DNA of 15,452 nucleotides from an uncultured Clostridia bacterium (GCA_947166205.1 CAMVDI010000018.1:1-15452); one strand, 5' to 3'. Shown: positions 1 through 7,346, numbered from the stretch's first letter. Program-made: numbers and translations. Notes: generated from the letters alone by a model not told the origin.

Positions 1-59
1 ACATCGCCTGGAACCAGCCCAAGAACCTGCCCTATCCCACCGAGAATCCCTGGGCGTAA
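1..59 (+). CDS. C-terminal end of an unidentified protein (partial)
   Basis: The third forward frame reads IAWNQPKNLPYPTENPWA and then TAA at 57-59. Its start lies outside the window. Of its 18 sense codons, 16 end in G or C, the third-position bias expected of a real gene in this GC-rich genome. A bidirectional terminator begins about 80 bases downstream, which fits a gene ending here and converging on the minus-strand array. The tail is too short to assign a family; the Pro/Asn-rich sequence suggests a soluble C-terminus. This could be a chance open stretch, so confidence is moderate. Confidence 0.5.
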   Translation, partial: IAWNQPKNLPYPTENPWA

Positions 60-61
60 GT

Positions 62-202
62 GGAACGGAGGGACTGGAACGGAGAGACGGTTCTTTTCGT
101 TCCACTCCTTCCTTCGGAGTGGGAATCCCGGACTATAACAGAAAAAGGGGAGCGCCAGCCGGCGCTCCCTTTTTGGGAACGGAGGGACCGTCCCTCCGTT
201 CC
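62..202. repeat. Repeat cluster of a 13-base motif with nested palindromes
   Basis: The motif GGAACGGAGGGAC occurs at 62-74, at 76-88 with one mismatch, and at 176-188, and in inverted orientation at 190-202. Copies three and four form a perfect 13-bp inverted repeat around one central base (176-202), starting two bases beyond the stop codon of the zinc-ribbon gene. A further hairpin pairs 100-108 with 116-125 (one bulged base), and CGTTCC at 98-103 can pair with the start of either left copy. The cluster fills the spacer between two convergent genes and looks like a dispersed intergenic palindromic repeat. No element family is assigned. Confidence 0.75.
142..174. terminator. Bidirectional Rho-independent terminator
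   Basis: GGAGCGCC (149-156) and GGCGCTCC (161-168) form an 8-bp stem with loop AGCC. The stem is flanked by AAAAA on the left and TTTTT on the right, so each strand reads a GC hairpin followed by a U tract. It lies between the end of the plus-strand gene (59) and the end of the minus-strand array (204) and can terminate both. Confidence 0.85.
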
Positions 203-203
203 A

Positions 204-593
204 TCAGTAGTAGCGGCCGCCGTTGCTGGCGGCGGCGATCAGGAAGATGATCAGGAACGTGGTAAAGATGCTTCCGACAATGATCCCGGCGATGCTCAGC
301 TTCCGGCCGATCATCGCCTTTTTGCTGGGGGCGTTCCCGGTGAACTCAATGTAATTTTTGGACTTCTTCAGCCCCACGATCGAGAAGATGATTCCCAGGA
401 AGCTCAGCCAGAAGGTGACCGCGAAGGCCAGGCCGGTAATTCCCCAGGCCAGCACCGGCGTCGGGTTTCCCAGGGATCCCTGATAGGTCGTGATGGGAGT
501 GGCTGCCTGCTCCTCCTTCTCAATCGCGGTTCCGCACTGGGGACAGACCTGCCAGCTTTCATTCAGGGACGCTCCGCACTTACTGCAATACAT
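204..593 (-). CDS. Zinc-ribbon, DUF4190-like small membrane protein
   Basis: This 129-residue protein begins with a zinc ribbon: Cys3-x2-Cys6 and Cys17-x2-Cys20 (CSKCG, CPQCG). An acidic and polar linker (about 25-45) follows. The remainder is hydrophobic, about 46-76 (one long or two short membrane segments) and about 98-121, with a Lys-rich loop between. The pattern SIAGIIVGSIF near 100-110 resembles DUF4190-type membrane domains common in Firmicutes. The ATG at 593 follows AAGGAGG with an 8-base spacer; an ATG at 600 is out of frame and stops quickly. It is the last gene of the array and ends directly at an inverted repeat and a terminator. Its role is unknown. A membrane-associated accessory or sensor of the lipid locus is possible but is inference. 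Confidence 0.85.
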   Translation of the reverse strand: MYCSKCGASLNESWQVCPQCGTAIEKEEQAATPITTYQGSLGNPTPVLAWGITGLAFAVTFWLSFLGIIFSIVGLKKSKNYIEFTGNAPSKKAMIGRKLSIAGIIVGSIFTTFLIIFLIAAASNGGRYY

Positions 594-615
594 TGTTCAT
601 ACCTCCTTTTTTTTG

Positions 616-665
616 AATCCGCCTCAGGCGGATATTCTTCTTCCCTGCGCCTGCCTGCGGCAGGC
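616..665 (-). repeat. Two intercistronic hairpins between hydrolase 3 and zinc-ribbon gene
   Basis: A perfect 7-bp stem pairs GCCTGCC (649-655) with GGCAGGC (659-665), with a 3-base loop. A second stem pairs ATCCGCC with GGCGGAT around a TCA loop (about 616-632). On the transcript each is followed by a purine-rich stretch, and the second leads into the ribosome binding site of the zinc-ribbon gene. Neither has a U tract, so they are not ordinary terminators. Confidence 0.65.
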
Positions 666-671
666 CCGGTT

Positions 672-1613
672 CTACTGAAACTGCGGATCCGCCAGGAACG
701 AGGCGATCGCCCGGTCATACGCCTCCGTGTTCGTGAGCCGGACCCGGGAATGACCGCCATGGTCGAACCAGCAGATCCGTTTCTTCTCCGCGGGGCAGCG
801 GGCATACAGCTCCTCCGCCTTCTCCGGCGTCGAGAACACATCCTCCCGGCTGTGCAGGAAAAGCACCGGCTTCGTCACCCGGCCGATCCGGCGGATCGGC
901 CCGTCATGGAGCACGTCCGCGTGGCTGAACAGGCGGATCAGCATCGAAACCTCGAGCAGGAAGGGGAAGAGCGGCCGGTGATCCTGGATCATGTGATTCC
1001 TGCAGGAATCATAGAACCGCTGGTACAGCCCGTCCACGACGATGCCCTCCACATAGTCCATGCATCCGGGATCCGCAGCCGTGAACACCGCCGTGGAGGA
1101 TCCGATGCAGATGCCGTGGAGCACGATCTTCCGGATGCCCTCCCGGTCATGCAGGAGCCTGGCCCAGGCCAGGATATCCCGGTATTCCCGATAGCCCAGG
1201 GAGTTCGTCTTTCCTTCGGACTTTCCGTGGGCCCGGCCGTCGATGGTCAGCACGTTCCATCCCGCCTGCCGGTACGGCTCCGCGTAGTGGCAGGAATAAT
1301 AGCAGGCCTCCATGCGTCCGGGGATGATGATCACCGCCCGGTCCGATCCGAAGTCATAGTACTCCCCGTACAGGCGGAGCCCGTCGCTTTCGGTTTCCAG
1401 ATCCCGCATCCGGTCCAGATGTTCCTTCCGCCAGTCCAGCGCCTGGGTATACAGCCTCACGTACTCCTCGTCGTCGGGCATGCTCTGTTCCCGGGCCCAT
1501 TTTTCCGGCTTGTCCCGGCGAAGCAGCGTCTTATAGATGACCCAGGAGACCAGCATGGTCCCGGCCAGGCTCAGCACGGCCAGCCCCACCGCCGTCCATC
1601 CAATCCAGCTCAA
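672..1613 (-). CDS. Membrane-anchored alpha/beta hydrolase with a cysteine nucleophile elbow
   Basis: This 313-residue protein has an N-terminal membrane anchor (about 5-28, then RR) and an alpha/beta-hydrolase domain. Features in order are IIIPG (95-99), DGRAHGKSEG (125-134), the nucleophile elbow GICIG with Cys169 where most relatives have Ser, the likely acid Asp258 in HSRED, and the likely base His288 in HGGHS. The family hydrolyses ester, thioester or amide bonds; the substrate is unknown, and acyl-lipid or acyl-thioester is an inference from context. The start is TTG at 1613, supported by GGGAGG at 1623-1628 with a 9-base spacer. It lies 128 bases downstream of fakA across a duplicated hairpin module. 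TGC for Cys169 is clear in the DNA. Dienelactone hydrolase is a known Cys-nucleophile relative in this fold, so activity is plausible. Confidence 0.88.
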   Translation of the reverse strand: MSWIGWTAVGLAVLSLAGTMLVSWVIYKTLLRRDKPEKWAREQSMPDDEEYVRLYTQALDWRKEHLDRMRDLETESDGLRLYGEYYDFGSDRAVIIIPGRMEACYYSCHYAEPYRQAGWNVLTIDGRAHGKSEGKTNSLGYREYRDILAWARLLHDREGIRKIVLHGICIGSSTAVFTAADPGCMDYVEGIVVDGLYQRFYDSCRNHMIQDHRPLFPFLLEVSMLIRLFSHADVLHDGPIRRIGRVTKPVLFLHSREDVFSTPEKAEELYARCPAEKKRICWFDHGGHSRVRLTNTEAYDRAIASFLADPQFQ

Positions 1614-1622
1614 AGCGCGTTT

Positions 1623-1628
1623 CCTCCC
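1623..1628 (-). promoter_or_regulatory. Ribosome binding site for the TTG-started hydrolase
   Basis: The minus strand reads GGGAGG nine bases before TTG at 1613. No better-placed ATG precedes the membrane anchor, so this site decides the non-ATG start. Confidence 0.7.
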
Positions 1629-1641
1629 TGCTGTTCTTTTC

Positions 1642-1723
1642 TTCCGCCGCCCCGCGGGCGGCGGGCTTTGTTTCTTTTCTCCCTGCTATACTTCTTTCCT
1701 TCCGCCGCCCCGCGGGCGGCGGA
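1642..1723 (-). repeat. Tandemly duplicated GC hairpin module
   Basis: CCGCCGCCC-CGC-GGGCGGCGG, a perfect 9-bp stem with a 3-base loop, occurs twice, at 1644-1664 and 1702-1722. The start-to-start distance is 58 bases. Sequences beside the hairpins are also similar: on the transcript each hairpin is followed by a purine tract ending AGCAGGGAG. The second of these is the ribosome binding site of the downstream hydrolase, and the first is an unused look-alike. This suggests a tandem duplication of a hairpin-plus-ribosome-site unit in the fakA-hydrolase gap. Confidence 0.8.
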
Positions 1724-1741
1724 TTTCTTCTGCATGCAATA

Positions 1742-3430
1742 TCAGGTCAGCCCGACCATCCAGTCGTAGATCTGCTGTCCGCCTTCCAGGAAGGTGCAAT
1801 CCAGCAGGGGATAGCGCTGGGCGAGCATCTCCTGAATCCGCTCCCCGTCCTCCGGCCGGCCGCCCTTTCCCCGGATCAGCACGCAGATCTCCTTCTCCTC
1901 GATGTTCCGGACCTTTCCGATGCCCTCAACCACGGCGGCGGCCGCGTCGTCCTCCGCCAGCACCGGCTCGTTATGGTGGATCGCCACCCACTTCCCCTTG
2001 GGGAAGCGGATCTCATTATGATAGAAGGACTTGGCCGCCACCGCGATCAGCACGGTTTCGACGCTGCGGATTCCCTGCTCCATCTGCTCCGCCCGGGCCT
2101 CCCAGTCCTCGCTGTCCTGCAGGTCCATGGCCAGGGCGAAATAGGATTCCGGAATGGTTTTCGCCTCCATCACCCGGACGTCCCGCTTCACCATCCGGGC
2201 CGCCTGCTGCGCCGCCAGCAGCAGGTTCGGGTTTCCGGGCAGCACCAGGGTATGGTCCGCGTTCGCCGCCCGGATGGCCCGCAGAAACTCCTCCGTCGAG
2301 GCGTTCATGGTCGGGCCGCACTCGATGATCTCCCGGCAGCCCAGATCCTCAAACACCGCCTTCATCCCCGCGCCGTTGACCGCGGCCACCGTAGCCACCG
2401 GAACCCGCTTCCGGGCCGTCTTTCCCTCCGGCCGGACCTCCGCTTCCTTCCGCCCGATCACCTCGTTATGCTGCAGCTGCATGTTCTCCAGCTTGAAGGT
2501 CAGAAACTCGCCGTACTGCTGGGCGTAGCTGATGATGGGCGCCGGGGTGAGGGTATGGATATGCACCTTGACCCGGGTTTCATCCCGGACCACGACCATG
2601 GAGCTGCCCCACTGCCCCAGCGCCTCGATAAACTGCCGCTCCTGAAAGTTCTGCAGATAGGGCACCGACCGCAGCAGCTGCAGGATGAACTCCATGCAGT
2701 AGCCTTCCTCAAAGACGCTGTCCGCGTTGAAGGCGCTGAAATCCACGGGGGGCGCGGCAGGCGCCGCCTCCGGCTCCTCCGCCCCGCCGGCCTGCCGCGG
2801 GGGACGGACCTCCCGGACCTCTCCGCTCAAAGCCTCCGCCATGCCGCGGATCAGGGCGATATATCCCTTTCCGCCGCTGTCCACCACGCCCATCTCCGCC
2901 AGCACGGGCAGCATCTCCGGCGTCCGGGCCAGGGTGATCTCCATGCAGGCCAGATAGGTGCTCAGCAGGGTCTCCACATCCGGAATCCGCTTCAGCTGGC
3001 GGGTCACCTGCTCGATGCCCTCCCGGCAGACCGTCAGGATGGTGCCCTCCTCCGGCTGAATCACCGCCTCGTAGGCCACCTTGTAGCCGCGGATAAAGGC
3101 GTTGCGCAGCTCCACGGCCGAGATCGCCGCCCGCCGGCTCAGCTCCAGATAGATCCCCTTGAAAATCTGGGACAGGATGACTCCGGAGTTTCCCCGGGCG
3201 CCCAGCAGCATGCCGCCGCTGACCGCCTTCAGGTATTCGCTCAGGTTCGCCGTGTCCGGCGCCACCCGCACGCCGTTGCGCAGCGTGGTCAGCATATTGG
3301 TTCCCGTATCCCCGTCCGCCACGGGGAAAACGTTCATGGCGTTCAGCTCTTTTTCCACGGCCTGCAGGGACGCCATCCCGCTCCGCAGCATCCGGGCAAA
3401 CAGCCGCCCGTCAATCTTTTTTGTGCTCAT
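1742..3430 (-). CDS. fakA: FakA/YloV-type fatty acid kinase (DhaL/DAK2 domain)
   Basis: This 562-residue protein is close to the usual FakA length. The N-terminal DhaL/DAK2 kinase domain (about 1-200) shows the nucleotide and Mg site NVFPVADGDTGTNM (33-46), the loop GARGNSGVILSQ (77-88), and VVDSGGKGY near 181. An Ala/Pro/Glu-rich linker (about 205-230) leads to the middle and C-terminal FakA domains, including HIHTLTPAP. In the known system FakA phosphorylates fatty acid carried by a DegV-type FakB, giving acyl-phosphate in the cytoplasm for phospholipid synthesis. The DegV gene directly upstream supports this. The start is ATG at 3430 with AAAGGG at 3436-3441. The gap upstream holds an 11-bp-stem hairpin. 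The substrate range is not readable from sequence. Confidence 0.93.
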   Translation of the reverse strand: MSTKKIDGRLFARMLRSGMASLQAVEKELNAMNVFPVADGDTGTNMLTTLRNGVRVAPDTANLSEYLKAVSGGMLLGARGNSGVILSQIFKGIYLELSRRAAISAVELRNAFIRGYKVAYEAVIQPEEGTILTVCREGIEQVTRQLKRIPDVETLLSTYLACMEITLARTPEMLPVLAEMGVVDSGGKGYIALIRGMAEALSGEVREVRPPRQAGGAEEPEAAPAAPPVDFSAFNADSVFEEGYCMEFILQLLRSVPYLQNFQERQFIEALGQWGSSMVVVRDETRVKVHIHTLTPAPIISYAQQYGEFLTFKLENMQLQHNEVIGRKEAEVRPEGKTARKRVPVATVAAVNGAGMKAVFEDLGCREIIECGPTMNASTEEFLRAIRAANADHTLVLPGNPNLLLAAQQAARMVKRDVRVMEAKTIPESYFALAMDLQDSEDWEARAEQMEQGIRSVETVLIAVAAKSFYHNEIRFPKGKWVAIHHNEPVLAEDDAAAAVVEGIGKVRNIEEKEICVLIRGKGGRPEDGERIQEMLAQRYPLLDCTFLEGGQQIYDWMVGLT

Positions 3431-3455
3431 GCATACCCTTTCGTACGCTTCCCGC

Positions 3456-3493
3456 CCGGGCAGCCGTCCCGGCTTCCGCCGCCGGCTGCCCGG
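3456..3493 (-). repeat. Intercistronic hairpin between degV/fakB and fakA
   Basis: CCGGGCAGCCG (3456-3466) and CGGCTGCCCGG (3483-3493) form a perfect 11-bp stem with a 16-base loop. It lies between the DegV stop codon and the fakA ribosome binding site. There is no U tract on the minus strand, so it may modulate mRNA stability or coupling rather than terminate. Confidence 0.75.
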
Positions 3494-3506
3494 AAGGCAA
3501 GGGGAT

Positions 3507-4448
3507 TCAGCCGTTCTTTCCGCCGGCCTGGCATTCGTCGATGATCTTCCGCTCCTCGGTCAGCCCCTGGCTGATCGGCTTTCCCATATAGTAGGCCGCC
3601 ATCAGGCCGGGCCCGATGCTGATGCCGCACATGGGGAAAACGTCGCACAGCCGGATCTCCCGGGGATGGAATTCCCGCTCGATCATCTCCCGGTACATCT
3701 CCGCCTGGGCCTGCCGGCAGGTATGGGCGATGACGATGGTCTGCTCCTCCGGGTTTTCGATCGTCCGGCCGATATACTGCATCAGCAGCTGATAGGCGGC
3801 CTTGGCGCCCTTCGCCTTGCCGATCACCGTGGTCAGCCCGTTGTAGTCGAACTCCCCGATGGGCTTGATGCCCGCCAGGGTGCCGAAGAAGGCCTTCGCG
3901 TGGGTCATGCGGCCCTTCTTCGCCACGAAGGACAGATCGTCCAGCCACCCGGCCTGATGCAGCCGGTTCTTGTTTTCCTCCACATAGGCCGCCGTCTCCT
4001 CCAGGCTGCAGCCTTCATCCCGCTTCCGCGCGGCGCAGACCGTCAGCATGCCCAGGGCCGGGCCGAAGCGCAGGGAGTCGATGATCCGGATCTCCAGGCC
4101 GGGATGCCTTTGCTCCGCCTCCTTCTTCGCCTGCAGGGCGAAGTTGTAGGTTCCGCTGATGCCGGTGGAAATGGTCAGCAGCAGCACGTCCTGGCCCTTT
4201 TCCGCGCAGGCGTCAAAGGCCCTCCCGAACTCCTCCACGTTGGGCGGGGAGGTGGTAAATCCTTCCGGATTCTTCTTCAGATCCGCGTAGAACTGATCCC
4301 GGTTGAATTCCTTCCATTCGTGGAAGGAGGGGATGTCCCGTCCGTCCGGCAGTATGATATGGGACGGGATCACCTCAATCCCGTACTGCCGCTGAATGTC
4401 CTCTCCCAGATCGCAGGTCGCGTCCGCCATAACCGCATAGGGTTTCAT
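3507..4448 (-). CDS. fakB: DegV/FakB-family fatty-acid-binding protein
   Basis: This 313-residue protein has DegV hallmarks. They are DATCDL (9-14, usual DST.DL), TTSPPN (65-70), STGISGTYN (94-102, the Ser/Gly loop that binds the carboxylate in FakB proteins), IDS near 128, KKGRM with a following IKPI, and a C-terminal GPGLMAAYY region. It is slightly longer than the family's usual 280-290 residues. FakB proteins hold a fatty acid and present it to FakA for phosphorylation, and the adjacent fakA makes that role likely. The start is ATG at 4448, preceded by AGGAGG with a 9-base spacer. The C-terminal loop has GISIGPG rather than the more common H.GPG form, so the acyl-phosphate site could differ. 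Confidence 0.92.
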   Translation of the reverse strand: MKPYAVMADATCDLGEDIQRQYGIEVIPSHIILPDGRDIPSFHEWKEFNRDQFYADLKKNPEGFTTSPPNVEEFGRAFDACAEKGQDVLLLTISTGISGTYNFALQAKKEAEQRHPGLEIRIIDSLRFGPALGMLTVCAARKRDEGCSLEETAAYVEENKNRLHQAGWLDDLSFVAKKGRMTHAKAFFGTLAGIKPIGEFDYNGLTTVIGKAKGAKAAYQLLMQYIGRTIENPEEQTIVIAHTCRQAQAEMYREMIEREFHPREIRLCDVFPMCGISIGPGLMAAYYMGKPISQGLTEERKIIDECQAGGKNG

Positions 4449-4492
4449 TTTCCGTATCCTCCTGTTTCCGTTTTTTGGGTTCCGTATTGTTT

Positions 4493-4545
4493 TCCGGGGT
4501 CCCTGCCTGTGTTCAGGGGTCTGTACACAGGTTCAGGGATCCCGG
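4493..4545 (-). repeat. Long imperfect hairpin overlapping the stop of hydrolase 2
   Basis: The left arm (about 4495-4512, including CCTGTGT) pairs with a right arm beginning ACACAGG and continuing through CAGGGATCCC, with a 2-base bulge. The structure spans the TGA of the hydrolase at 4533. The octamer TTCCGTAT also recurs at three places between about 4450 and 4556. There is no U tract directly after the stem. Confidence 0.55.
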
Positions 4546-5516
4546 GGTTCCGTATGATCAGGGTTCCGACCCGCCGCCCGGCGGCCGGTTTCCCCCGGCT
4601 CCATCCATTGGCCGATAAACCCGAAGAGCTCCTCCCGCACATCTTCGCCGCCGGCCAGGAAGGCCAGCGTGTGGGGCGCGCCCTCCGCCCGGATCAGCTT
4701 CTTCTCCGCCCCGCAGGCCGCGTAGGCCTCCTCCACGGTCTCCGGCAGGACGCTCCGGTCCGCCGTACCCGTCAGGAAGCACATCGGAATCCTGGCCCGG
4801 GCCAGGTGCTTCCGCCCGTCCTCCCGGAAGCTGACGCCCAGCACCGGCGCCGCGAAGAGGGTCAGCCCCGGGATCAGGATCCACTTCAGGACGGCGCTCT
4901 TCCAGGGCATGGTCTCCATTTGCTTCAGCACGCTGAAGTATCCCGCGTCCGACACCAGCACCCGAACCTTTCCGGGCCAGGGGCCGTCGGAGGCCAGATT
5001 CACCGCGGCGCCGCCCATGGAGATCCCGCAGACCATGATCGCCCCGCAATCCGCCCGGGCGTCCGCCCACTCCGCCCACCGGAGGGCGTCCTCCGCCTCC
5101 CGGAGGCCGAAGGTGACCCGGCCGCCGCTCTCTCCGTGGCCCCGGGTATCGGGCATCAGCACGCTCCATCCTTCCGACAGCAGCCTTTCGGCCAGCGGGG
5201 CGAAGTTGTTCACCGGCGTCGAGCTGTACCCGTGGATCAGCAGGGCGGTTTTCGGCCCGCCCGGATACCAGGCTCCCCGCAGGGAAACCCCGTCCCGGGC
5301 CTGAATCCCGACCCGCTCGAAGGGCCGCTTCCGGAAGACCTTCGCCGCCGCCAGGATCTCCTGCCGCCAGGGCTCATAGGGCGTATGATCCATGACCGCG
5401 GGGTTTTCATCGAAATCCGCCGGCTTCCGGCGGCTCGTCATCCGCAGCAGCACGGCCAGGGGCGGCAGGACGACGAAAAACAGCAGAAAGGCCGCCGCCC
5501 AGATCACTCCGCTCAT
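4533..5516 (-). CDS. Membrane-anchored alpha/beta hydrolase (Ser nucleophile)
   Basis: This 327-residue protein has an N-terminal hydrophobic anchor (about 4-25) followed by RMTSRRK, implying a membrane-tethered enzyme. The hydrolase core shows LLIHGYSST (oxyanion loop, His95-Gly96), DTRGHGES (123-130), the nucleophile elbow GISMGG with Ser166, acid Asp253 in TGTADRS, and His282 in APHTL, a complete triad. Such proteins are often annotated as lysophospholipase-like or serine aminopeptidase S33-like; the true substrate is unknown. The start is ATG at 5516 with GGAG six bases upstream. It sits 58 bases after the free ACP gene. Placement among acyl-activating genes suggests an acyl ester or thioester substrate, which is inference. 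The Arg/Pro-rich C-terminal tail (about 308-327) looks disordered. Confidence 0.9.
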   Translation of the reverse strand: MSGVIWAAAFLLFFVVLPPLAVLLRMTSRRKPADFDENPAVMDHTPYEPWRQEILAAAKVFRKRPFERVGIQARDGVSLRGAWYPGGPKTALLIHGYSSTPVNNFAPLAERLLSEGWSVLMPDTRGHGESGGRVTFGLREAEDALRWAEWADARADCGAIMVCGISMGGAAVNLASDGPWPGKVRVLVSDAGYFSVLKQMETMPWKSAVLKWILIPGLTLFAAPVLGVSFREDGRKHLARARIPMCFLTGTADRSVLPETVEEAYAACGAEKKLIRAEGAPHTLAFLAGGEDVREELFGFIGQWMEPGETGRRAAGRNPDHTEPRDP

Positions 5517-5539
5517 GCCGCGCTCCGTTTCCGCGCGCC

Positions 5540-5562
5540 GGTCCGGACCCCGATCCGGATCC
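5540..5562 (-). repeat. Intercistronic hairpin between ACP and hydrolase 2
   Basis: GGTCCGGA (5540-5547) pairs with TCCGGATCC (5554-5562), giving 8 bp with one bulged base and a 6-base loop. It lies between the ACP stop codon and the hydrolase start and lacks a U tract. Confidence 0.55.
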
Positions 5563-5574
5563 TTCCGCCCCGCC

Positions 5575-5826
5575 TCATGCCGTCTTCCTCTGAATGATTC
5601 CGATGACGTCGCCCAGATTGTGCAGATCCCAGATGTTCACGTCGTCCAGCCGGATGCCGAAGGCCTCCTCGATGGACACCGCCGTGTACAGCAGGGCCAC
5701 GGAGGAGAAGCCCAGATCCTCCAGCAGCCGGGTTTCCTCCGTGATTTCCGGGCACCGCTCCAGCGCGGTTTCGTCCGCGAACCGGATGATTTCGATCAGC
5801 TTTTCCAGAATCTCCTGTCTGCTCAC
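5575..5826 (-). CDS. Free acyl carrier protein
   Basis: This 83-residue acidic, helical protein has the normal ACP size. The 4'-phosphopantetheine site is in EDLGFSSVALL, with Ser42 as the likely attachment residue. The Asp that usually precedes it (the D of the D-S-L signature) is Ser41 here. Later helices (SIEEAFGIRLDD, near 51-62) match the recognition region of ACP and D-alanyl carrier proteins. The start is GTG at 5826, overlapping the TGA of the upstream AMP ligase as GTGA, with GAGG eight bases before it; this implies translational coupling and probably matched protein amounts. It is probably the carrier loaded by that ligase. It is unlikely to be the housekeeping AcpP, because no fatty-acid synthesis genes lie nearby. 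Confidence 0.92.
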   Translation of the reverse strand: MSRQEILEKLIEIIRFADETALERCPEITEETRLLEDLGFSSVALLYTAVSIEEAFGIRLDDVNIWDLHNLGDVIGIIQRKTA

Positions 5827-7337
5827 CGCTTATACCTCACAATCTTCATGCTGGGGGAGCGCTCGAAATCCGTATCCCGGATCACGATCCGGGTGACCTG
5901 CTCCGCGGGCCGCTGCCTGCGGTTCACCTCCCAGAGCTTTTCCATGGCGGCGCCCCGGGGATCCGCCCCCAGCTTCGCCGCCTCGGCGGGCCGGAGCACG
6001 ACCTCGAGGGCCAGGATCCTCTTTCCCTCCTCCGTCCGGTCCTCAAACACCTGGGAATCCTGGATAAAGGGCAGGTCATTGAACCGGGCTTCCAGCTCGG
6101 CGGGGGAGATGTTCTCCGCGTTGTCGAGGATGATGATCTCCTTGATCCGTCCGGTGATATACAGGAATCCTTCCTCGTCGATCCGGGCCAGATCCCCGGT
6201 ATGGAACCAGCCGTCCGCGTCCCAGGCCTTCTCCTCAGTGCCCACATAGGCGGTCAGCATGTTCCTGCCCCGCAGCAGCAGCTCCCCGTTCTCGATTCTC
6301 AGCTCCTGGTTCGGAAAGGGGAGTCCCACGGACCCCGGCTTGCGAAGGGGTTCCGGATTGCCGGACACCAGGTTCGCCGATTCCGTCAGCCCGTAGCCCG
6401 GAAACAGGTCGATCCCCATCCGGCTGTAAGCCTCCACCAGATACTGGGGAACCGCGGCCGCGCCGCAGATCACCGTGCGCATATCCTCGCCCAGCATGTT
6501 CCGGCCGAACTTTCCGGACAGGGCCATGGCCATCTCCGCCAGGGCGGGCACCACCACCAGCACGGTGGGCCGGAAAGCGGCAATATCCCGGAACAGATCC
6601 TGATTGGACCTGCAGATCAGCAGGGAGCTGCCGGTGTACAGGGCGGTCAGCAGGTTGCGGATCAGCCCGAAAACATGGGACAGGGGCAGGGCCATCACAT
6701 ACCGCTGGCCAAAGATCTCCCGGATACCGTAGCACCCGTTGATCACCCCCTGCATGACCGCGCCGTGGCTGAGCAGCGCCCCCTTGCTCTTTCCCGTGGT
6801 GCCGCCGGTGAACATGATGACGCAGGGCGTTTCCCCCGTCACCTCCCGGACCGGCGCCTCCGCGCTTCCCTGATCCCCGGCCCGGAGAATCCTCACGTCC
6901 GGCGCCTGGGCCTTCAGCACGCTCAGCTTCTCCTCCGTCTGCTCGTGGCAGATGACCGCCCTGCAGCCGAACATCCGGCAGCAGCCGAACACCGCGCCGG
7001 CATCCAGATGGGGCGGCAGCACCGCCGCCGTGCATCCCGCGGTCACCGCCGCCAGGAACGCCCGGGCAAAATCGATGGAATTGGCGCAGAACACGGCGAC
7101 CCGGTCCCCCGGGGCCGCCCCCTGCGACCTCAGGGCGCTCCGCAGCCCGGCGACCTCCCGGTCCAGCTCCCCGTAGGTCCGGCTCTGCCCGTCGTATACC
7201 AGCGCGGTCTTCTCCGCGTATTCCGCCGCGCAGCGCTGCCACATGCGGCAGATGTCCCCGTCGTCCCGGATCCTTTCGAAGGTCTCCGGATCCGTATAGC
7301 GGCGGAACGCCTCCGCGCTTCCCTGAACAATGCTCAT
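5823..7337 (-). CDS. AMP-dependent acyl-activating enzyme (acyl-CoA/acyl-ACP synthetase)
   Basis: This 504-residue adenylate-forming enzyme has all core motifs: FTGGTTGKSKG (176-186, phosphate loop), LPLSHVFG (218-224), GYGLTES (314-320), WFHTGD (377-382), YITGRIKEIIIL (393-404), and C-terminal Lys498 in PSMKIVRYK as the likely catalytic lysine. The family makes acyl-AMP and transfers the acyl group to CoA or a carrier phosphopantetheine. Overlap with the ACP gene (GTGA) favours a carrier acceptor. The ATG at 7337 is chosen because GGAGG lies nine bases upstream; the 61 codons before it are Arg/Pro-rich and run across hairpins. The acyl substrate is probably a fatty acid but cannot be assigned. 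It differs from the other ligase in the window by lacking a carrier domain and keeping a canonical phosphate loop. Confidence 0.92.
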   Translation of the reverse strand: MSIVQGSAEAFRRYTDPETFERIRDDGDICRMWQRCAAEYAEKTALVYDGQSRTYGELDREVAGLRSALRSQGAAPGDRVAVFCANSIDFARAFLAAVTAGCTAAVLPPHLDAGAVFGCCRMFGCRAVICHEQTEEKLSVLKAQAPDVRILRAGDQGSAEAPVREVTGETPCVIMFTGGTTGKSKGALLSHGAVMQGVINGCYGIREIFGQRYVMALPLSHVFGLIRNLLTALYTGSSLLICRSNQDLFRDIAAFRPTVLVVVPALAEMAMALSGKFGRNMLGEDMRTVICGAAAVPQYLVEAYSRMGIDLFPGYGLTESANLVSGNPEPLRKPGSVGLPFPNQELRIENGELLLRGRNMLTAYVGTEEKAWDADGWFHTGDLARIDEEGFLYITGRIKEIIILDNAENISPAELEARFNDLPFIQDSQVFEDRTEEGKRILALEVVLRPAEAAKLGADPRGAAMEKLWEVNRRQRPAEQVTRIVIRDTDFERSPSMKIVRYKR

Positions 7338-7346
7338 CCTCTTTTT

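Noticed and set aside
1642..1723. CRISPR-like repeats
   Set aside because: Only two copies, each an extended palindrome, with no spacer array and no cas genes.
3159..5597. 812-codon open frame on the plus strand
   Set aside because: It lies opposite three well-supported minus-strand genes, is rich in Arg, Pro, His and Gly with no domain motifs, and is typical of antisense frames kept open by high GC.
5575..7337. D-alanylation (dlt) operon
   Set aside because: A ligase plus a small carrier resembles dltA/dltC, but there is no DltB-type membrane O-acyltransferase or DltD, and the neighbours are lipid enzymes.
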